DNA from: Micropterix aruncella | Lineage: Eukaryota > Arthropoda > Insecta > Lepidoptera > Micropterigidae | Length of the DNA stretch: 64,000 bases | Reading direction: 5' to 3' | Assembly: GCA_944548615.1 (NCBI GenBank) | Contig: OX155952.1 | Span: 30,901,458-30,965,457 of the forward strand | Part shown: positions 23,938 through 35,374 of the stretch, in pieces | Numbering within the stretch: the first letter of the stretch is position 1 | How the letters are laid out: every line of letters begins with the position of its first letter | Notes under the pieces: generated by a model | What the model was told of the DNA's origin: nothing | What the model saw: the letters and a program-made list of their open reading frames with translations, nothing else | Database searches by the model: none | Translations under genes and position numbers: made by a program

Positions 23938-24086
23938 GTTAAGTGTGTGTCTTGTGGTTGCAATCGATCGACAGAAATGCTATTCCGTTAATTTTATCCT
24001 AATTGGAAAAGGTGGCCCAGCCGGCAATCGACTCCGGTATCTTACAATGTAAGACCGGCGACCTAACCACCATTTTACCGATTCAA
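23938..24086 (-). repeat. SINE head fragment
   Basis: Reversed SINE body and tRNA-like head (CCAGCCGGCAATCGACTCCGG, then CTTACAATGTAAG), with several substitutions. The tail half is absent. Confidence 0.75.
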
Positions 24087-24089
24087 AAA

Positions 24090-24700
24090 GTTCCATAACT
24101 ATCTTGAAATAATGATGACAAAAAAACCGTGTTAGTCTTTAACATACGTTCCTTCCATCACTACACTCTCGCGAGACCTACTTACCTGCATTGGCCGTTT
24201 GCAGATGTTTCTTGTACTTTTTTATGATTTAGCGACGATTTTGTCACAACTTGTGATTCCTTTTGGAGACGTAAAATTTTACTCCATAATTATGACGGCG
24301 TATTTCTCCGTCAGTAACTTTATAACGTGGCAAATTTGCACAACACATCTACTTACAACACTGACTGAATATGTATGAGGCGGATCTTATTCCCTCGCAA
24401 AAAAATATATTGTTAAATTTATCTAGCTATCTATGTTTCTGTATATGTTAATTTCAAGTTATTTCAATAATCAAAAGAATTTTTTTATTTTCCATGTTAC
24501 AATACTTTGCTTAGCATGGAAAAGATTTACTGCAAGATAGAATAGCAGAAAATTAGGGCAGAGTATAAATCCACTTGTAAGTAATTAAATGGGCAAAATG
24601 TAGTATGAAGAAGCCAACATATTATAGCATAAATAAAATTGGACCGGTTTTTTAAAAAATCCTAGCAACGCTATTTTCTCGTCTGCAATTCAAATTGTAA
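24090..24700. other. non-coding stretch, nothing recognised
   Basis: AT-rich, no recognisable coding or repeat content. Confidence 0.4.
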
Positions 24701-24714
24701 TGTTACATTACACG

Positions 24715-24860
24715 GTGACCCTTGAGTGGCAAAAGCCGCACCACGTTCCAAAGCCAAACTGTCCGGCACGGATGAGAATAAGCGGGGTGCGATGAGGCCT
24801 CCCTGCCTGACGCCACGATGACATTGACAAGGGACACCCTTCATTTTTTGTCAACATTGT
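24715..24860 (-). pseudogene. reverse transcriptase fragment (GVRQGG block)
   Basis: On the minus strand one frame reads HRGVRQGGLIAPRLFSS, the conserved GxRQGxxLSPxLF block of RT domain 4. Only about 45 codons are recognisable, and flanking sequence has decayed. Confidence 0.65.
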
Positions 24861-25559
24861 TTTACACTCTATCCGCAGCCGAGGGATGCTATGTGCCTGC
24901 TTTAAAAATCCACGCGTAGACTCACTTATTTATCGCCTCAAATTATGTTGCCCATTTGTCCTTAATGTCATAATCTCTGAAATGTTTGGACACTTGCATA
25001 AATGAAGAAAAGTAATGGGTTACAGGTGAAGTGTATGAAAATATCCGCAAGTCCAAAATATAATAAATCATTAGAAAAATCAGAAAATATCCAAAGTCCG
25101 CAATAAGAACTCAGCAAACAATCTGCACGCGGCAATCTCGAGCTATACATTTCGACGTCCCTCGAATGCAGACCACGTTTGGGCAGAGGCATTTTGTGTA
25201 CATAGCCCCCAGGATCTTTAATATGCTAGACGAAGATTTAAAAATGTATGTGCCTGTCTTCTTCTTCTTTTAAAGCCAAGATTGATTCCTGGCTAAAACA
25301 TAACGCCCGGCAAAATATTCACCAATTAATATTACGAGACAGTTCCCATCATTAAATCCTATCGTTGACAATTCTTATTATTATTATTTTCGCTGACTTT
25401 TTATTTATTCATTAATTTTGGTGACTATTGTTTGATATTATTTGACAATTTATTTTATTTTATTAACACGATTATTTATTTTCTGTTGTGATCATTATTT
25501 AGTGATTATTAGTTATAATTTTGTAATGGTGACGGTAATATATATATATTTCTTTTCAT

Positions 25560-25810
25560 TTTTATTTTCTTATTTTTTTCAAATCGCCGAATATATGTGA
25601 ACTAAAAATTAGAGAGCTCGCTGCCCTGGAACAAGTCCTGGCACTTAGTTGGGCAGCAGCAGTACATACCTGCTAATGCTCATATCGGCCGTGTTCAATT
25701 TTAATATTAATTTTAATACTATATTTTTTTATTGATATGATTGTTAGTGAGACCAGTGCATTGTAAATGAATTGTAAAATTAATTAAATAAATAAATAAA
25801 TAAATAATTG
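25560..25810 (+). repeat. LINE 3'-UTR remnant
   Basis: CCTGGAACAAGTCCTGGC, CTTAGTTGGGCAGC and an (AAAT)n tail near 25784-25807 match the 3' ends at 4420, 30100 and 43840. Confidence 0.5.
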
Positions 25811-25845
25811 GTGTGTAAGTAGTAGGTGTTTTTTTTACCCACAAG

Positions 25846-26443
25846 GCCTTTTTATAGAACCTGCCTTGTTGTACACAGTATACCAGACAGTAGCTTCTCT
25901 TAGACCAAAATTGAAATCGAAGCGAACACGTCGCGAGTCGTAAGGGCTCGCATATGGCCGCCAGATGTCCGCTACTCGGCCCACGCGGATATGCAAACGT
26001 TCGAAAAGGGCGCCAACCTTTACCCACGCGTAATGCTAACCAAAGGCGTTCGTCGAGACGTACCCCTCTGCCCACTTCACTCGCACCCTATTCCCGCAAT
26101 GCCCTGTCGCTCGAGAGAGCGTCTACTGTTCTCTCAGTATACAGTGCGTGTTGGCAACATTTTCTAGGCCATCGATATATGATCCCCTATAACGCCTTTC
26201 GCGATCGAAAATGACCACTTCAAAACCACTACTGAAAGGCGGTCAGTAGTAGTTTGGACGCAGCCGGTTGGCAGACAGCCGACCGTTTCTGGTGTAAGAG
26301 CTGCCGCGAAGCTATTGACGCGCTATTCTCTCGCATACTGTTCAATGTATTGCTCTCTCTGTCACATGATTTACGAGCAAAGGGTGTGGAGCCGACTTAT
26401 TTGTATCTAATGGCATATCTAGCTGATATATCGATGTTCTAGG
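25846..26443 (+). repeat. largest copy of the GACGTACCCCTC repeat family
   Basis: The left part (CAGACAGTAGC, GCATATGGCCGCC, CGAGACGTACCCCTC, CTCAGTATACAG) is matched inverted at 37560-37925 and partly at 13600 and 43080. The right part (GCCTTTCGCG, TGCTATTCTCTCGCATACTG equivalent, CTCTGTCACATG, GGCATATCTAG) is matched at 31206-31488. It makes long spurious open frames on both strands. Element class unknown. Confidence 0.7.
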
Positions 26444-26466
26444 CGGGCATTTTGTTAGCATTACGC

Positions 26467-26815
26467 AGTCAAACCAACTCTGGGGAGCCAACCCTGGATG
26501 TATAATAAGGTCATGCTTACCATAACAAGTTGATTGTCCTCGGAACTGAACCAAGATTTAAATTTTCAACTTCATATGATAATATTTGAGAAGTTCCCCC
26601 AATTTCTCATGGATCCCATCATCAGAACAGGCTTTTAAAATGGGACCAATCTAGGCGTATATCCTTTCGGATAGAAAAAGAATTTTTCAAATAGGTTCAT
26701 AAATAACGGAGTTCTGAGGTAACAAACATTTAAAAAATACACGGAGCAGCTGCTGCTCCGTGAAAAAATACAACCTAATTGATAACCTCCTCATTTTTTT
26801 TAAGTCGGTTAAAAA
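26467..26815 (-). repeat. AACCGACTTC repeat, inverted arm 1
   Basis: Reverse orientation copy of the repeat at 27266-27560: CCAACCCTGG, TCATATGATAATATT, GGATCCCATCATCAGAAC, GATAACCTCCT and AAGTCGGTTAAAAAG. I recall this sequence as a very common lepidopteran interspersed repeat. Near 26743-26762 a small palindrome ACGGAGCAGC/GCTGCTCCGT is present. Confidence 0.75.
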
Positions 26816-27265
26816 GACTAGTCAGCAGAGTCTGCTACGGTCGATATTAAAGCGAGTGAAACACAGAAAAAAAATATCATGTACTTTATAAATATCTCCT
26901 TTAGCTGAAACATGATAAACCAATCGGAATCTCTTATACATGCAACCCTGAATACATCAATACAATAAAAAATTAATCCATTCCAATACACTTCCCTTCA
27001 TCGAGAAACACTACCATTTCGTGCGAATCGAACGAATGACCTGTTTTCTATTAATATTGTCCTAAAAATATATTACCATTAGGATGAAGCGACTTTTCAT
27101 GTCTCTGGATATTACAGGAAAATCCGAACGCGGAGAGGAACAAATGTAGGTCGCAATTCGATGCATTAATTACAATAGTTTCAGAAGTGACACGTACCTA
27201 TTATCTCTTCAGAGCCTGGAGAAAATCCTAAAAATAAAATATATCTATAATTTATCGATAATAAT

Positions 27266-27560
27266 GCCTTTTTAACCGACTTCAAAAAAATTAGGAGGTT
27301 ATCAATAATTCGGTTGTACCTACCTGTCATTTATTTAAATGTTTGTTACCTAAGAACTCTGTCATTTTTGAACCGTTTTGAAAAAAATCTTCTTTTATTT
27401 GAAAGGATGTACTTCCAATTTGGTCCCATTTTTATCAAAATCCTGTTCTGATAATGGGATCCAAGAGGAATCAAATATTATCATATGAAGTTGAAAATTT
27501 ACATGTTTACATTTTTTTAAGGTAAGCATGACCTGATTCTCCACCCAGGGTTGGCTCCCG
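27266..27560 (+). repeat. AACCGACTTC repeat, inverted arm 2
   Basis: TTTTTAACCGACTTC, AGGAGGTTATCAAT, TTGGTCCCATTTTTAT, GATAATGGGATCC and ACCCAGGGTTGG in direct order, opposite to 26467-26815. The two arms are about 450 bases apart. The frame 27395-27577 is a shadow. Confidence 0.75.
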
Positions 27561-27897
27561 ACGAGGACACTCCTCAACGGTCAACAGCACAGGCACTCAA
27601 TATTGTATACGCATTCAGTTATGATAGCCCGTTCTAAGCTTCACTATGACATGGCTGCTGCACTGAGAGTTGGTTCCCGACGAGGGGATTCCTTAACGGT
27701 CAATAGCGCAGACACGAAATTTTGTATATGCATTTAATTACGACAGCTAAGTTTCACCAAGACAGGACTGCGGCACCCAGGGTTGGCTTCCAACGAGGGA
27801 ACATCTCAACGGTCAATAGCACAGACACGAAATTTTGTATTCGCATTTAATTATGATAGCCCGTTCTAAGATTTACCAGAACATAGCTGCTGCACTT
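27544..27897 (+). repeat. three tandem units of about 117 bp
   Basis: Units begin near 27544, 27661 and 27774 with (ACCCAG)GGTTGGCTCCCGACGAGG-like sequence. Each continues with CTCAACGGTCAA(T/C)AGC, ATTTTGTAT.CGCATT and GATAGCCCGTTCTAAG. They sit between the AACCGACTTC arm and the Helentron-like copy. Confidence 0.85.
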
Positions 27898-27911
27898 ATA
27901 AATAAATTAAT

Positions 27912-28312
27912 AGTGTAAAAAAACACTAAAAACACGCTTTTGGGCTATGATACGATATTCACATACACACGGCTATGAAACGATATTCCATCATGGAATG
28001 CCAGTGCCTATCTTCCGGCTTCATCATCAGACCTTGAAACCTAATCGTGGTCAAAGTTCATTCCAAGACTTTTCTAACAAGTCCAAACACAGCTATGATA
28101 CGATGATCCATCATGAAGTTCCAGTTCATATCTTCCGACTCCATCATCAGATCAGTTCGACAGTACCATATTATTGTATTGTCATCAGAATTACATACAG
28201 TTGCCAGTTTTCATGACGCTACGATCCTTGGAAGATGGTTAAATTAGTTACCTTAGATTCCATTACATAGTTAGTTACATACAGGTCGACCTAATAAAAG
28301 CGTGTTAAAAAA
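27912..28312 (-). mobile_element. Helentron-like non-autonomous element, copy 2
   Basis: Same ends and interior as 9321-9700, with about 20 extra bases near 27945. The hairpin AGTGTaaaaaaACACT and the AAAAGCGTGTT end are conserved between the copies. The shared 85-90-residue frame is not evidence of coding. Confidence 0.55.
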
Positions 28313-28384
28313 ATGGAGTCTGTTTTGATTTGTTAAAATTGTGTATTATTGTCATTACTTACATATAATACTCATCATCAGCTG

Positions 28385-28727
28385 GAGCTGTCAACTACAA
28401 CGGGCGAACCCGTCACATCAGAAAGTTTTAACGATATTTGATCGTTCTATCTCCCGTGAGATGAGCGTAGATGACTTAGGACGAAAACAGTCCACTGTCT
28501 AGTTACGCCACTCGCCCATAGGAAACCAACACCTTACCGCGAGAAGGTTCGACACTCGCGTCCTTGCTTCCAGTTACAGCCAGATTTCTTCGGCCTACCG
28601 ACTAGTTACGGGTTCGAGATCGCTTGCGCGGTCCTCTACATTTTGTAGCGGTGATTTAGTGTCTTAACGAATATTTCGCGGACCACCCGGTATCGGGTAG
28701 CCGAATGGTCGTTTCAAGAGCGGTAGC
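28385..28727 (-). repeat. R680 copy, sense 5' part missing
   Basis: From GCTGTCAACTACAACGGGCG to GGTCGTTTCAAGAGCGG, colinear with R680 but stopping in the middle where a second copy begins. It again keeps the sense 3' end. Confidence 0.85.
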
Positions 28728-28730
28728 TAC

Positions 28731-29212
28731 AACTAGAGTTGTCAACTACAACCGGTGAACCCGCCACCTCAGGAAGATTTAACGATTAGTCATTCTACAT
28801 CCCGTAAAGTGAGCGCAAAAGACTTGAACAAAACAGTCCACCGTCAAGCTCCGCCACACGCCCGTAAGAGGCCAACGCCTTAACCGCGAGATAATCGGGA
28901 GTGTTACTGAGCGGGCTCACACTACGTCCTTACTTCCAGTTGGCAGCTATAAGGCAAACAACCGTCCCAACTCTATAGGAAACACAGCCGTTTCCTCTCT
29001 CGGAACGTACAGTCGTTGGCTAACGCCGCACGGTGCTCAAACCGTCCAGGAGCGCCCGAACTATGATTCCCATGGGAACTAGCCCGCATGCACAGTGTTT
29101 TACTCAGGCTCGCACCTGCTTGAAGGTTGCCGGATGGGAGTTGACCTGTGAGTTTGGCCGACCCTAACACATGGGTCATAGTGGCGCAACTGCAATGGGT
29201 CCATTAGCTCCC
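28731..29212 (-). repeat. R680 copy in tandem, internally deleted
   Basis: Starts AACTAGAGTTGTCAACTAC and ends CCATTAGCTCCC. About 170 bases of the middle are missing between TTCCAGTTGGCAGC and CCAACTCTATAGG. The plus-strand base before the element is preceded by TAGCTAC, so the sense 3' flank reads TGTAGC. Confidence 0.85.
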
Positions 29213-30060
29213 GATAAACTGACCAGTAGGGTGATTTTTATAACTTTGGCGTTCTCGATTGCCCTTGCTTTCGCGCTGATATCGCGAGCAATAACTGGTT
29301 ATAGCCCCTGCGTAAAAATTGAAAGTAAGAATGACATAATAATTCTGATATTGGCATGTCAGATATCTCATACCATTGTACATTTATTACATTATTAAAA
29401 TTGCTTTGTTTGTCCCCATTCTCGTTTCTACAAATTCTGTATCTGTATCCTGTGACGCTCATCGCCAAACCTATTGAAATATTGATAGGCGAATTCTTGG
29501 GATTGTCTGCGCTCTGAAGTGAATACGACCACTACTTGGATATCCGGGCTATAAACCGGATGCCCAAAACGGATCGGATTTGAATATTTTTCAAACGTTC
29601 TGGCCGAATATTTACATATCTGTATAACTCCAAAACTAGGTGGAACTCAAATAATGAAGCAGTGTGTCATATTTTTGATAAGAAATTGAAATTTGTCGCT
29701 TCGTTCGTATCCAAGAGAAATGATTTGACTGTTAGTTTGGCGGGCTTTTCCTCATCGATATCTATTCGTATCATGATTCTTCTTCGTCGAAAGACTTCGT
29801 CGTAAGTATACATGCATGTATATAATTTTATTGTGACTTTTTATTTTTTTTACAAATATTACAAATTTTATTTATAATGTAAGTTATGACCATATAGCTT
29901 ATTATTAACCGAAGGATAAGTCTATGTAATCATCTATTTATTTCAATATGTTATTTTATTATATTTATATATTTATACATTTTATTTTTATATATATTTT
30001 TATTAAATTCAATGTTTTTTTTTATTATCGGTTTTTAAAAATATTTTTTCTTCGATTGAA
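29213..30060. other. non-coding stretch, nothing recognised
   Basis: AT-rich toward the right. Frames at 29171-29468 start inside the R680 copy and show no domain. Confidence 0.4.
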
Positions 30061-30099
30061 TATGTTTTCTTTTATAAACTAGTATTTGTATAAAATGTT

Positions 30100-30275
30100 T
30101 GTCCTAGAACAAGGTTTACTTAGTTGGGCGACATGGGACTGATCTTCGCTATAAGCGTGACATAACTTGCTGTGGGTTTTGTTTAAAGTGTAAAAATTAA
30201 TTATGATTTGTTACGCTTGTTGCATATTATGTACTTTACCATAAATAAATAAATAAAATAAAATAAAAAAAAATA
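30100..30275 (+). repeat. LINE 3'-UTR remnant
   Basis: CCTAGAACAAGG, CTTAGTTGGGCGACATG and an AAATAAATAAAATAAAATAA tail, same family as 4420, 25560 and 43840. Confidence 0.5.
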
Positions 30276-30394
30276 GTGAAATTTGTATTTAAATATTAAC
30301 AGTGGCCTATAATTTTCTAAATGAAGGATCTTAGTGCCAGCATTGATTATATAGGGTATTATATTCCTTGATGTCATAGTATGTTTTGGCAACC

Positions 30395-30600
30395 ATTCAG
30401 CACCGGCGACATGCAGGTGGCGCTGACAGTATTGTCTGTCGAAACTAATAGCACTTTATTTGGCCCTATATAATAACATTTATAATGAATGGCGTTTTAT
30501 AAAAGACTGATTGCTTATAAAAACACATTATTTAACTAATGATAAGAAACAATAACAATCAATATTAGTGCCATCTATCGCATTTTCATATAGGCTGATT
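30395..30600 (+). repeat. dispersed repeat, ACGGCCAAACT family, diverged copy
   Basis: CAGGTGGCGCTGACAG, ATAACATTTATAATGAATG, GACTGATTGCT, GTGCCATCTATCGC and ATAGGCTGATTACATAACAG align with the inverted copy at 39765-40140. Confidence 0.55.
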
Positions 30601-30729
30601 ACATAACAGAAATAATAAGGAGAGATTAGAATGCCAAATATTAGTGTGTTTTAACATTACGCGCGTAATTAAATGCCAAAAAGTAGTATGGCATTGAGCA
30701 ATATAATACTTTATATAATGAATAGCACC

Positions 30730-31205
30730 AGTGATACCGGAATTTAGATCGATGCCGCACGGGCGGCATTACCGACGAACGATTATTATCCGATTTCCCG
30801 CACGGCTTGTTTCTAAAGTAGTCGTGGCTTATACCCGCCTCCCGCGCCGAGGCGACAAGGCGGTCGAAAACTTGATAACTAATTCAGGCGCGAGAATTCT
30901 CCTCAGCCGTGAATACTTATCAAAGAGCCACTTCTTGGGCCAACTATCGCCGGGTGTAGGGGATGGTGGGGTTGGGGAGGGCGGCCGGGTGACCGCATTG
31001 ACGCCGCCATTGCCTCGCTAATTATTCGGCGCTTGAAAATTTTCGTCGATTCGACGTCTGTCGCTGCCTCGATGCGGGCTACCAGCGACCATTGTTTCCT
31101 AGCCAATATACAAACTTTCGTCCGGAGCGACGGGAACTGGGAACTTACTCTTATGCATTCGCCGGATTCCTGTAATGTGCAATATACGTACTCTAGTACC
31201 GTACC
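30730..31205. other. GC-rich island
   Basis: Higher GC than the flanks and unlike the repeats in the window until about 31206. Long frames occur on both strands without a domain. Candidate regulatory DNA. Confidence 0.3.
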
Positions 31206-31488
31206 TACCGAAGCCGGACGGACCCATCGATATAACGGCTTAGAGAGGCCTTTCGCGCGCGAATGTGACCATTTCAAAACCATCAATAATCACATAGCGA
31301 TGTTCAAAACCAATACGGATCGCCGCCAGTACTTTCCGGTGTGAGCCATCCCGAGACGAATACTGCCGTGCTATTCTCTGGCATACTGTTTAATGTATTG
31401 CTCTCTCTCTGTCACATGTTTTTACGCGCAACGGATATGCCATAACTCATTTGTACCTGAGGGCATATCTAGGCCTTATATATTAGTG
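31206..31488 (+). repeat. GACGTACCCCTC family, right part
   Basis: GCCTTTCGCGCGCG, CATTTCAAAACCA, GTGCTATTCTCTGGC, TACTGTTTAATGTATTGC and GGGCATATCTAGG match 26185-26443. Confidence 0.65.
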
Positions 31489-31489
31489 G

Positions 31490-32390
31490 ACGAACCTATG
31501 AACCTATGCAGGCCGACCTAACCCATCTCTCAATTCCTATCCAGCAGCCTCCTCGAAGAGGGAAACTTCGAGTGGCTCTGGGCGGCTGCAAATGGCGAAT
31601 TACGGGGGAGTCTGCAAATGTATGCTTTCTAAGAAGCGCTGTTAAATATTTTAGAAATCATCCGTTAGCTTCTCGATCCTGGTAATAAAGGGAGGAGCCT
31701 TGTTTAGACGGCCAAAAAATATCGGGTTTTTCTTGTTTTTTTTTATATTTTTTTAAAAAGTTGAAATCTGTTATTGAATCTCAGAAGTATAAAAAAATAA
31801 TACTTTTCTTAAAAAAAACTTTAAACGTGTTTTTCTCAAAACCATATTTTTCAGCTTTGCGCCGGTGATAAAAAAACTACTTGACGGATCGAGTTGTTCC
31901 ATGAAAAAATAAAAGAATAGTTATTTCTCTTAAACACAAAATTTTGGGCCGAAAATCGGTTTTTTTTGCCTAATGCATAAATCCCCCCCCCCCCCCCACC
32001 CCTAAATATATCTTAAAAGATTTTTTGTAACCAGAACAGGTTTTTAAGTTGTCTCAGTGGCAAAGGCACAGAGTTCTATATTCGGGCCGCCTGCACTGCA
32101 AATGGCATGAAAGTTCATGAATTCTGAGCTATTTTTATTCAAGATTTTTTTTTGCAACAAATTTTCCTGAGAAATTGGTTGTAAAATGATTTTAAATGAT
32201 AATTATTAAATTGTAAAATTATTCAATATGAATATATATGGTTAAATTCATTAAAATATAATAATATTATTGTTTTCAAAAATATATTCTACAGAAAAAT
32301 CGAGGATTACGGCCGTATCAGAGGGGTGCTGAAACAGACTGAATAATAATATGGAAGAGACTATCGCATCTCATACACGTGTCAAATGAG
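31490..32390. other. non-coding stretch with poly(C) run
   Basis: A C tract lies at about 31983-31997. No element ends or genes recognised. Confidence 0.4.
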
Positions 32391-32770
32391 ATTCTGGATA
32401 TCCCTAATGGCATGTGGGCGGGTATAGGGATATAATCGCATTAGGCCGTTTAGCCTCATCGGACACGCTAATAATGCGATTAATTGCAGAGGCGGATTTT
32501 AAAGGGTTTGTGAAATAATGGAATAAAGGCGATCGCGACGGCCTCCTTAACTGCCCTCGCAGGAGGAATAAAATGATGTCGGCCAAAGTGGATTAAAGAG
32601 ATTGCGCGCGATATGTGGCCGGCGAGAGCGGCCGACCGGGTTCGAGAGCCCGCGGCGAGGCGCCCGAACATGGCCGAGATGCCACACGATTGACCCCGAC
32701 GGAGGTGTAGCGACTCGCAGCGAACCTGCTGCCGCGTCTTTGGTGTGGCGCGATGTTGCCAACTTAATAT
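32390..32770. promoter_or_regulatory. GC-rich island with inverted homeodomain-like sites
   Basis: Non-repetitive in this window. TAATCGCATTA at 32433-32443 and its exact reverse complement TAATGCGATTA at 32472-32482 are followed by ATTGCAGAGG. TAAT cores are what homeodomain proteins bind. Frames on both strands have no domain. The regulatory role is inferred. Confidence 0.3.
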
Positions 32771-33058
32771 ATTTAAATGTATCTCCTAAATACACATCTT
32801 TGTACTGGTTTGCAGTCGATCTCGCGCACTCCCGAACCAAATATCTATTGATATTATATATACGGGAGTGGCGTAACTAGGTAATCAAAGGCTCTGGACT
32901 GGTGCGAAGAGAAAATTAAGCCCCCGTCAACTATCTCCTCAAATCAAAACAAAAAAAACGAATTGCATTGAAATAACAAAATGTTTGATTTCTAATAAAA
33001 AAAGGTTCAACCAATCATTATTAATTGGGAACATTACAATGAACTACAAAAAATTACC

Positions 33059-34057
33059 TTTTTTTTTAAATATTTATTCATTTATTTATTTAACAAATCA
33101 ACATTACAGTACACACCAATTCGTTGAGATGTAATATACATAAATATAAAAGACATTAAATATGCAAGCTGAAGCATTAAAATTAGTAAGAGTAACAAAA
33201 TTAATTAAAAAACAATAACGAAACGATCGATCTTATTCTAGCATAAACGCGTAGTGCAATGCCCATACCTTGAAGAGATGTGGGCTCGCAGTAAAAATAT
33301 CCAGGTCTGACGCTGTCGAACATAGCGCATTTATATGTCGCAAGGCACGCGTAAGGAGACTAAATCGACTTTAATTGGTACGCGAGGACGGCTCCGCAAA
33401 TAGAGTGTGTGACCGAGCTCGAATGTAGTTATCCGGAACAAAGAGACAAATCTTCGCTAGCATGGATCATCAACTTTGCCCCAGACCAGCTTAAAAACGT
33501 AGGTCATGGTGAGCATTTCTCTACGCAATTTCAGGGAATTATAGCCCACCATGCATAAGTAGGGATAGGTAATAACCGTATTTCTTGAAATATACAAATC
33601 GTAAAGCACATTTTTGCTTTTTTTTCCAGCATGGTAATATACAGATCCTCATGTGGATTCCATATAACTGCATTCGTTTCCAATCTACTTCTCACAATTC
33701 CACTGTACTTCATACAATGTGTTCATAACCCGGACACTGTGAAAATGCTTTAGGTTCCGAATAACGAAACCAAGTAATTTAAAAGAGGACTTAGATAAAT
33801 CAGTGATGTGCTCCTTGAACGTAAGCTGAGAATCAATGAGAACTTCTACATCCTTCACCTTCGCAACTCTAGTAAGCACATCGCCAGTGATGGAGTAATC
33901 ATACACAAGAGGTGCGGTCGATCTAGTGTAGGTATGTCATCACTGAACATTTAGAGACCATAAATAAGAGATCTTTATTCTGGCTCCAAAACCAAACGGC
34001 GTCAATATCCCGATGGAATAGCTCGTAGGCAACAGCAGTTCCAGTGGACATGTACAA
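33059..34057 (-). pseudogene. jockey-like LINE, 3' half
   Basis: The minus strand holds the RT C-terminal part: LTRVAKVKDVEVLIDSQLTF (the KDLGVxxDSxLxF block) near 33840, then LLGFVIRN and a decayed SRLETNAVIWNP block near 33680. Stops and frameshifts break it. The 3' end near 33060 has an A-rich AATAAATAAATG tail. It is separated from its 5' half by an R680 insertion. Confidence 0.8.
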
Positions 34058-34708
34058 CTAGGGTTGTCGACTACAGCGGGCGAGCCCGTCACCTCAGGAA
34101 GTTTTAACAATTATTCGTTACACTCCCTGGAGTGAGCGCAGAAGACTTGGACAAAACAGTCTAGCTCCGCCACAAACCCGTAAGAGGCCAACGCCTTAAC
34201 CGCGAGATAGCCAGGAGTGTTACCCAGCGGGCTTACACTCACGCCCTTACTTCCAATTGCGACCAGATTACTCCAGTCTCTCGATTGGTTACGAGTTCCA
34301 GGTCGCTTGCGCGGTCCTCTCCCTTACGAAGCGGTGAAACGGTGTATCCCGAATCCATCGCGGACCACGGCATCCTTTGCCCGGCTGTTCACCCAGTATC
34401 GGGTACCCGATGGTCGTTTTAAGAGCAGACGCCGTAAGGTCCGCAACCACCCCCGCTCTATAGGAAACAGTACTGCTTCTAGTCTCCCCCGACTATTAGT
34501 CAGAGTGCGCAATCGATTGGCTTGCGCCGCACGGTGCGCAGACCGTCCAGGAGCGCCAGAAGGTTGATTCTCAGGGGAAACTAACCATAAGGCCAGAGTC
34601 CTACCCAGGCTCGCACTGCGTGGAGGCCGTCGGATAGGTGTTGACCCGTGAGTGTGACCAACCCTGAACAGAATGGGTCTTCGTAGCCAACTCAGCAAGG
34701 GCCCATTA
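34058..34708 (-). repeat. R680 copy inserted in LINE
   Basis: ACATGTACAA at 34048-34057 and 34709-34718 is an exact 10-base target-site duplication. The copy runs from CTAGGGTTGTCGACTAC to AAGGGCCCATTA and is complete apart from a few sense-5' bases. The 116-codon frame at 34217-34567 is shared with other copies but is not evidence of a protein. Confidence 0.95.
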
Positions 34709-35085
34709 ACATGTACAATTTAATATCGTCGGCGAACGTTAAACATTGTGCAGACACGATTACATTACTCAGATCGTTAACAAAGAGATTGAACAGCAGT
34801 GGCCCGAAGTTTGATCCCTGACACACACCAGAACAGGCCTGGTACACTTTAGAAATTAAAAAGGCCAAGTTTCACATACTGCTGCCTATCTCTCAAGTAA
34901 TCAGCAAAAAAAAATCAGAAGATTACTTGAGAATCCCGCAGCAGCGAATACTATGAGTAAGACATCGTTGTCCACTCTGTCGAAAGCATTTCTGAAGTCC
35001 AGGTACACCACATCTACCTGGCTTCCCGGCCTAATGTCCAGCTCATTTGCCACAAAATAAGAAAAGACGGAAAGGTTGGTAGTGG
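34709..35085 (-). pseudogene. jockey-like LINE, 5' half with RT catalytic motif
   Basis: On the minus strand VVYLDFRNAFDRVDN (RT block with the first catalytic Asp), a GVCQGSNFGPLLFNLFVND block and TFADDIKLYM (FADD box) are readable in shifting frames. The R680 insertion begins right after the FADD box. Sequence upstream of about 35085 is a different repeat, so the LINE is 5'-truncated. Confidence 0.85.
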
Positions 35086-35104
35086 TGGCCTATTTACTTG
35101 ATAT

Positions 35105-35265
35105 TTGGACAGTTTATGTACCCTATAACAGTCGGGACGACATAATGATTCTAACAGTACCACATGCTTCTAAATCGGTTCGAGCGTTTAGAAGCTATGG
35201 TAGAATAAAGAAACGAAAAATATACATAGATGAACCCTGAACACATTACACTCCTTTTTTGTTGT
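35105..35265 (-). repeat. dispersed repeat, TTCATCTATGTATGTTTTCC family
   Basis: Inverted copy of 19430-19610: GATTCTAACAGTACC, CTAAATCGGTTCGAGCG, TAGAATAAAGAAACG and TACATAGATGAACCCTG. Confidence 0.6.
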
Positions 35266-35374
35266 GCAATCGTGTAATAAACTAAACTAAAGTAAAAAAC
35301 GCAATTTCATCAAACTTAGTTAGCAGTGCATTTGTTTTATGAGAATAGCTATACCTATAATACATATACTTATT

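Noticed and set aside
30903..31344. Overlapping 127- and 103-codon frames as a host gene
   Set aside because: The right part is a dispersed repeat and no splice-consistent structure or domain is visible.
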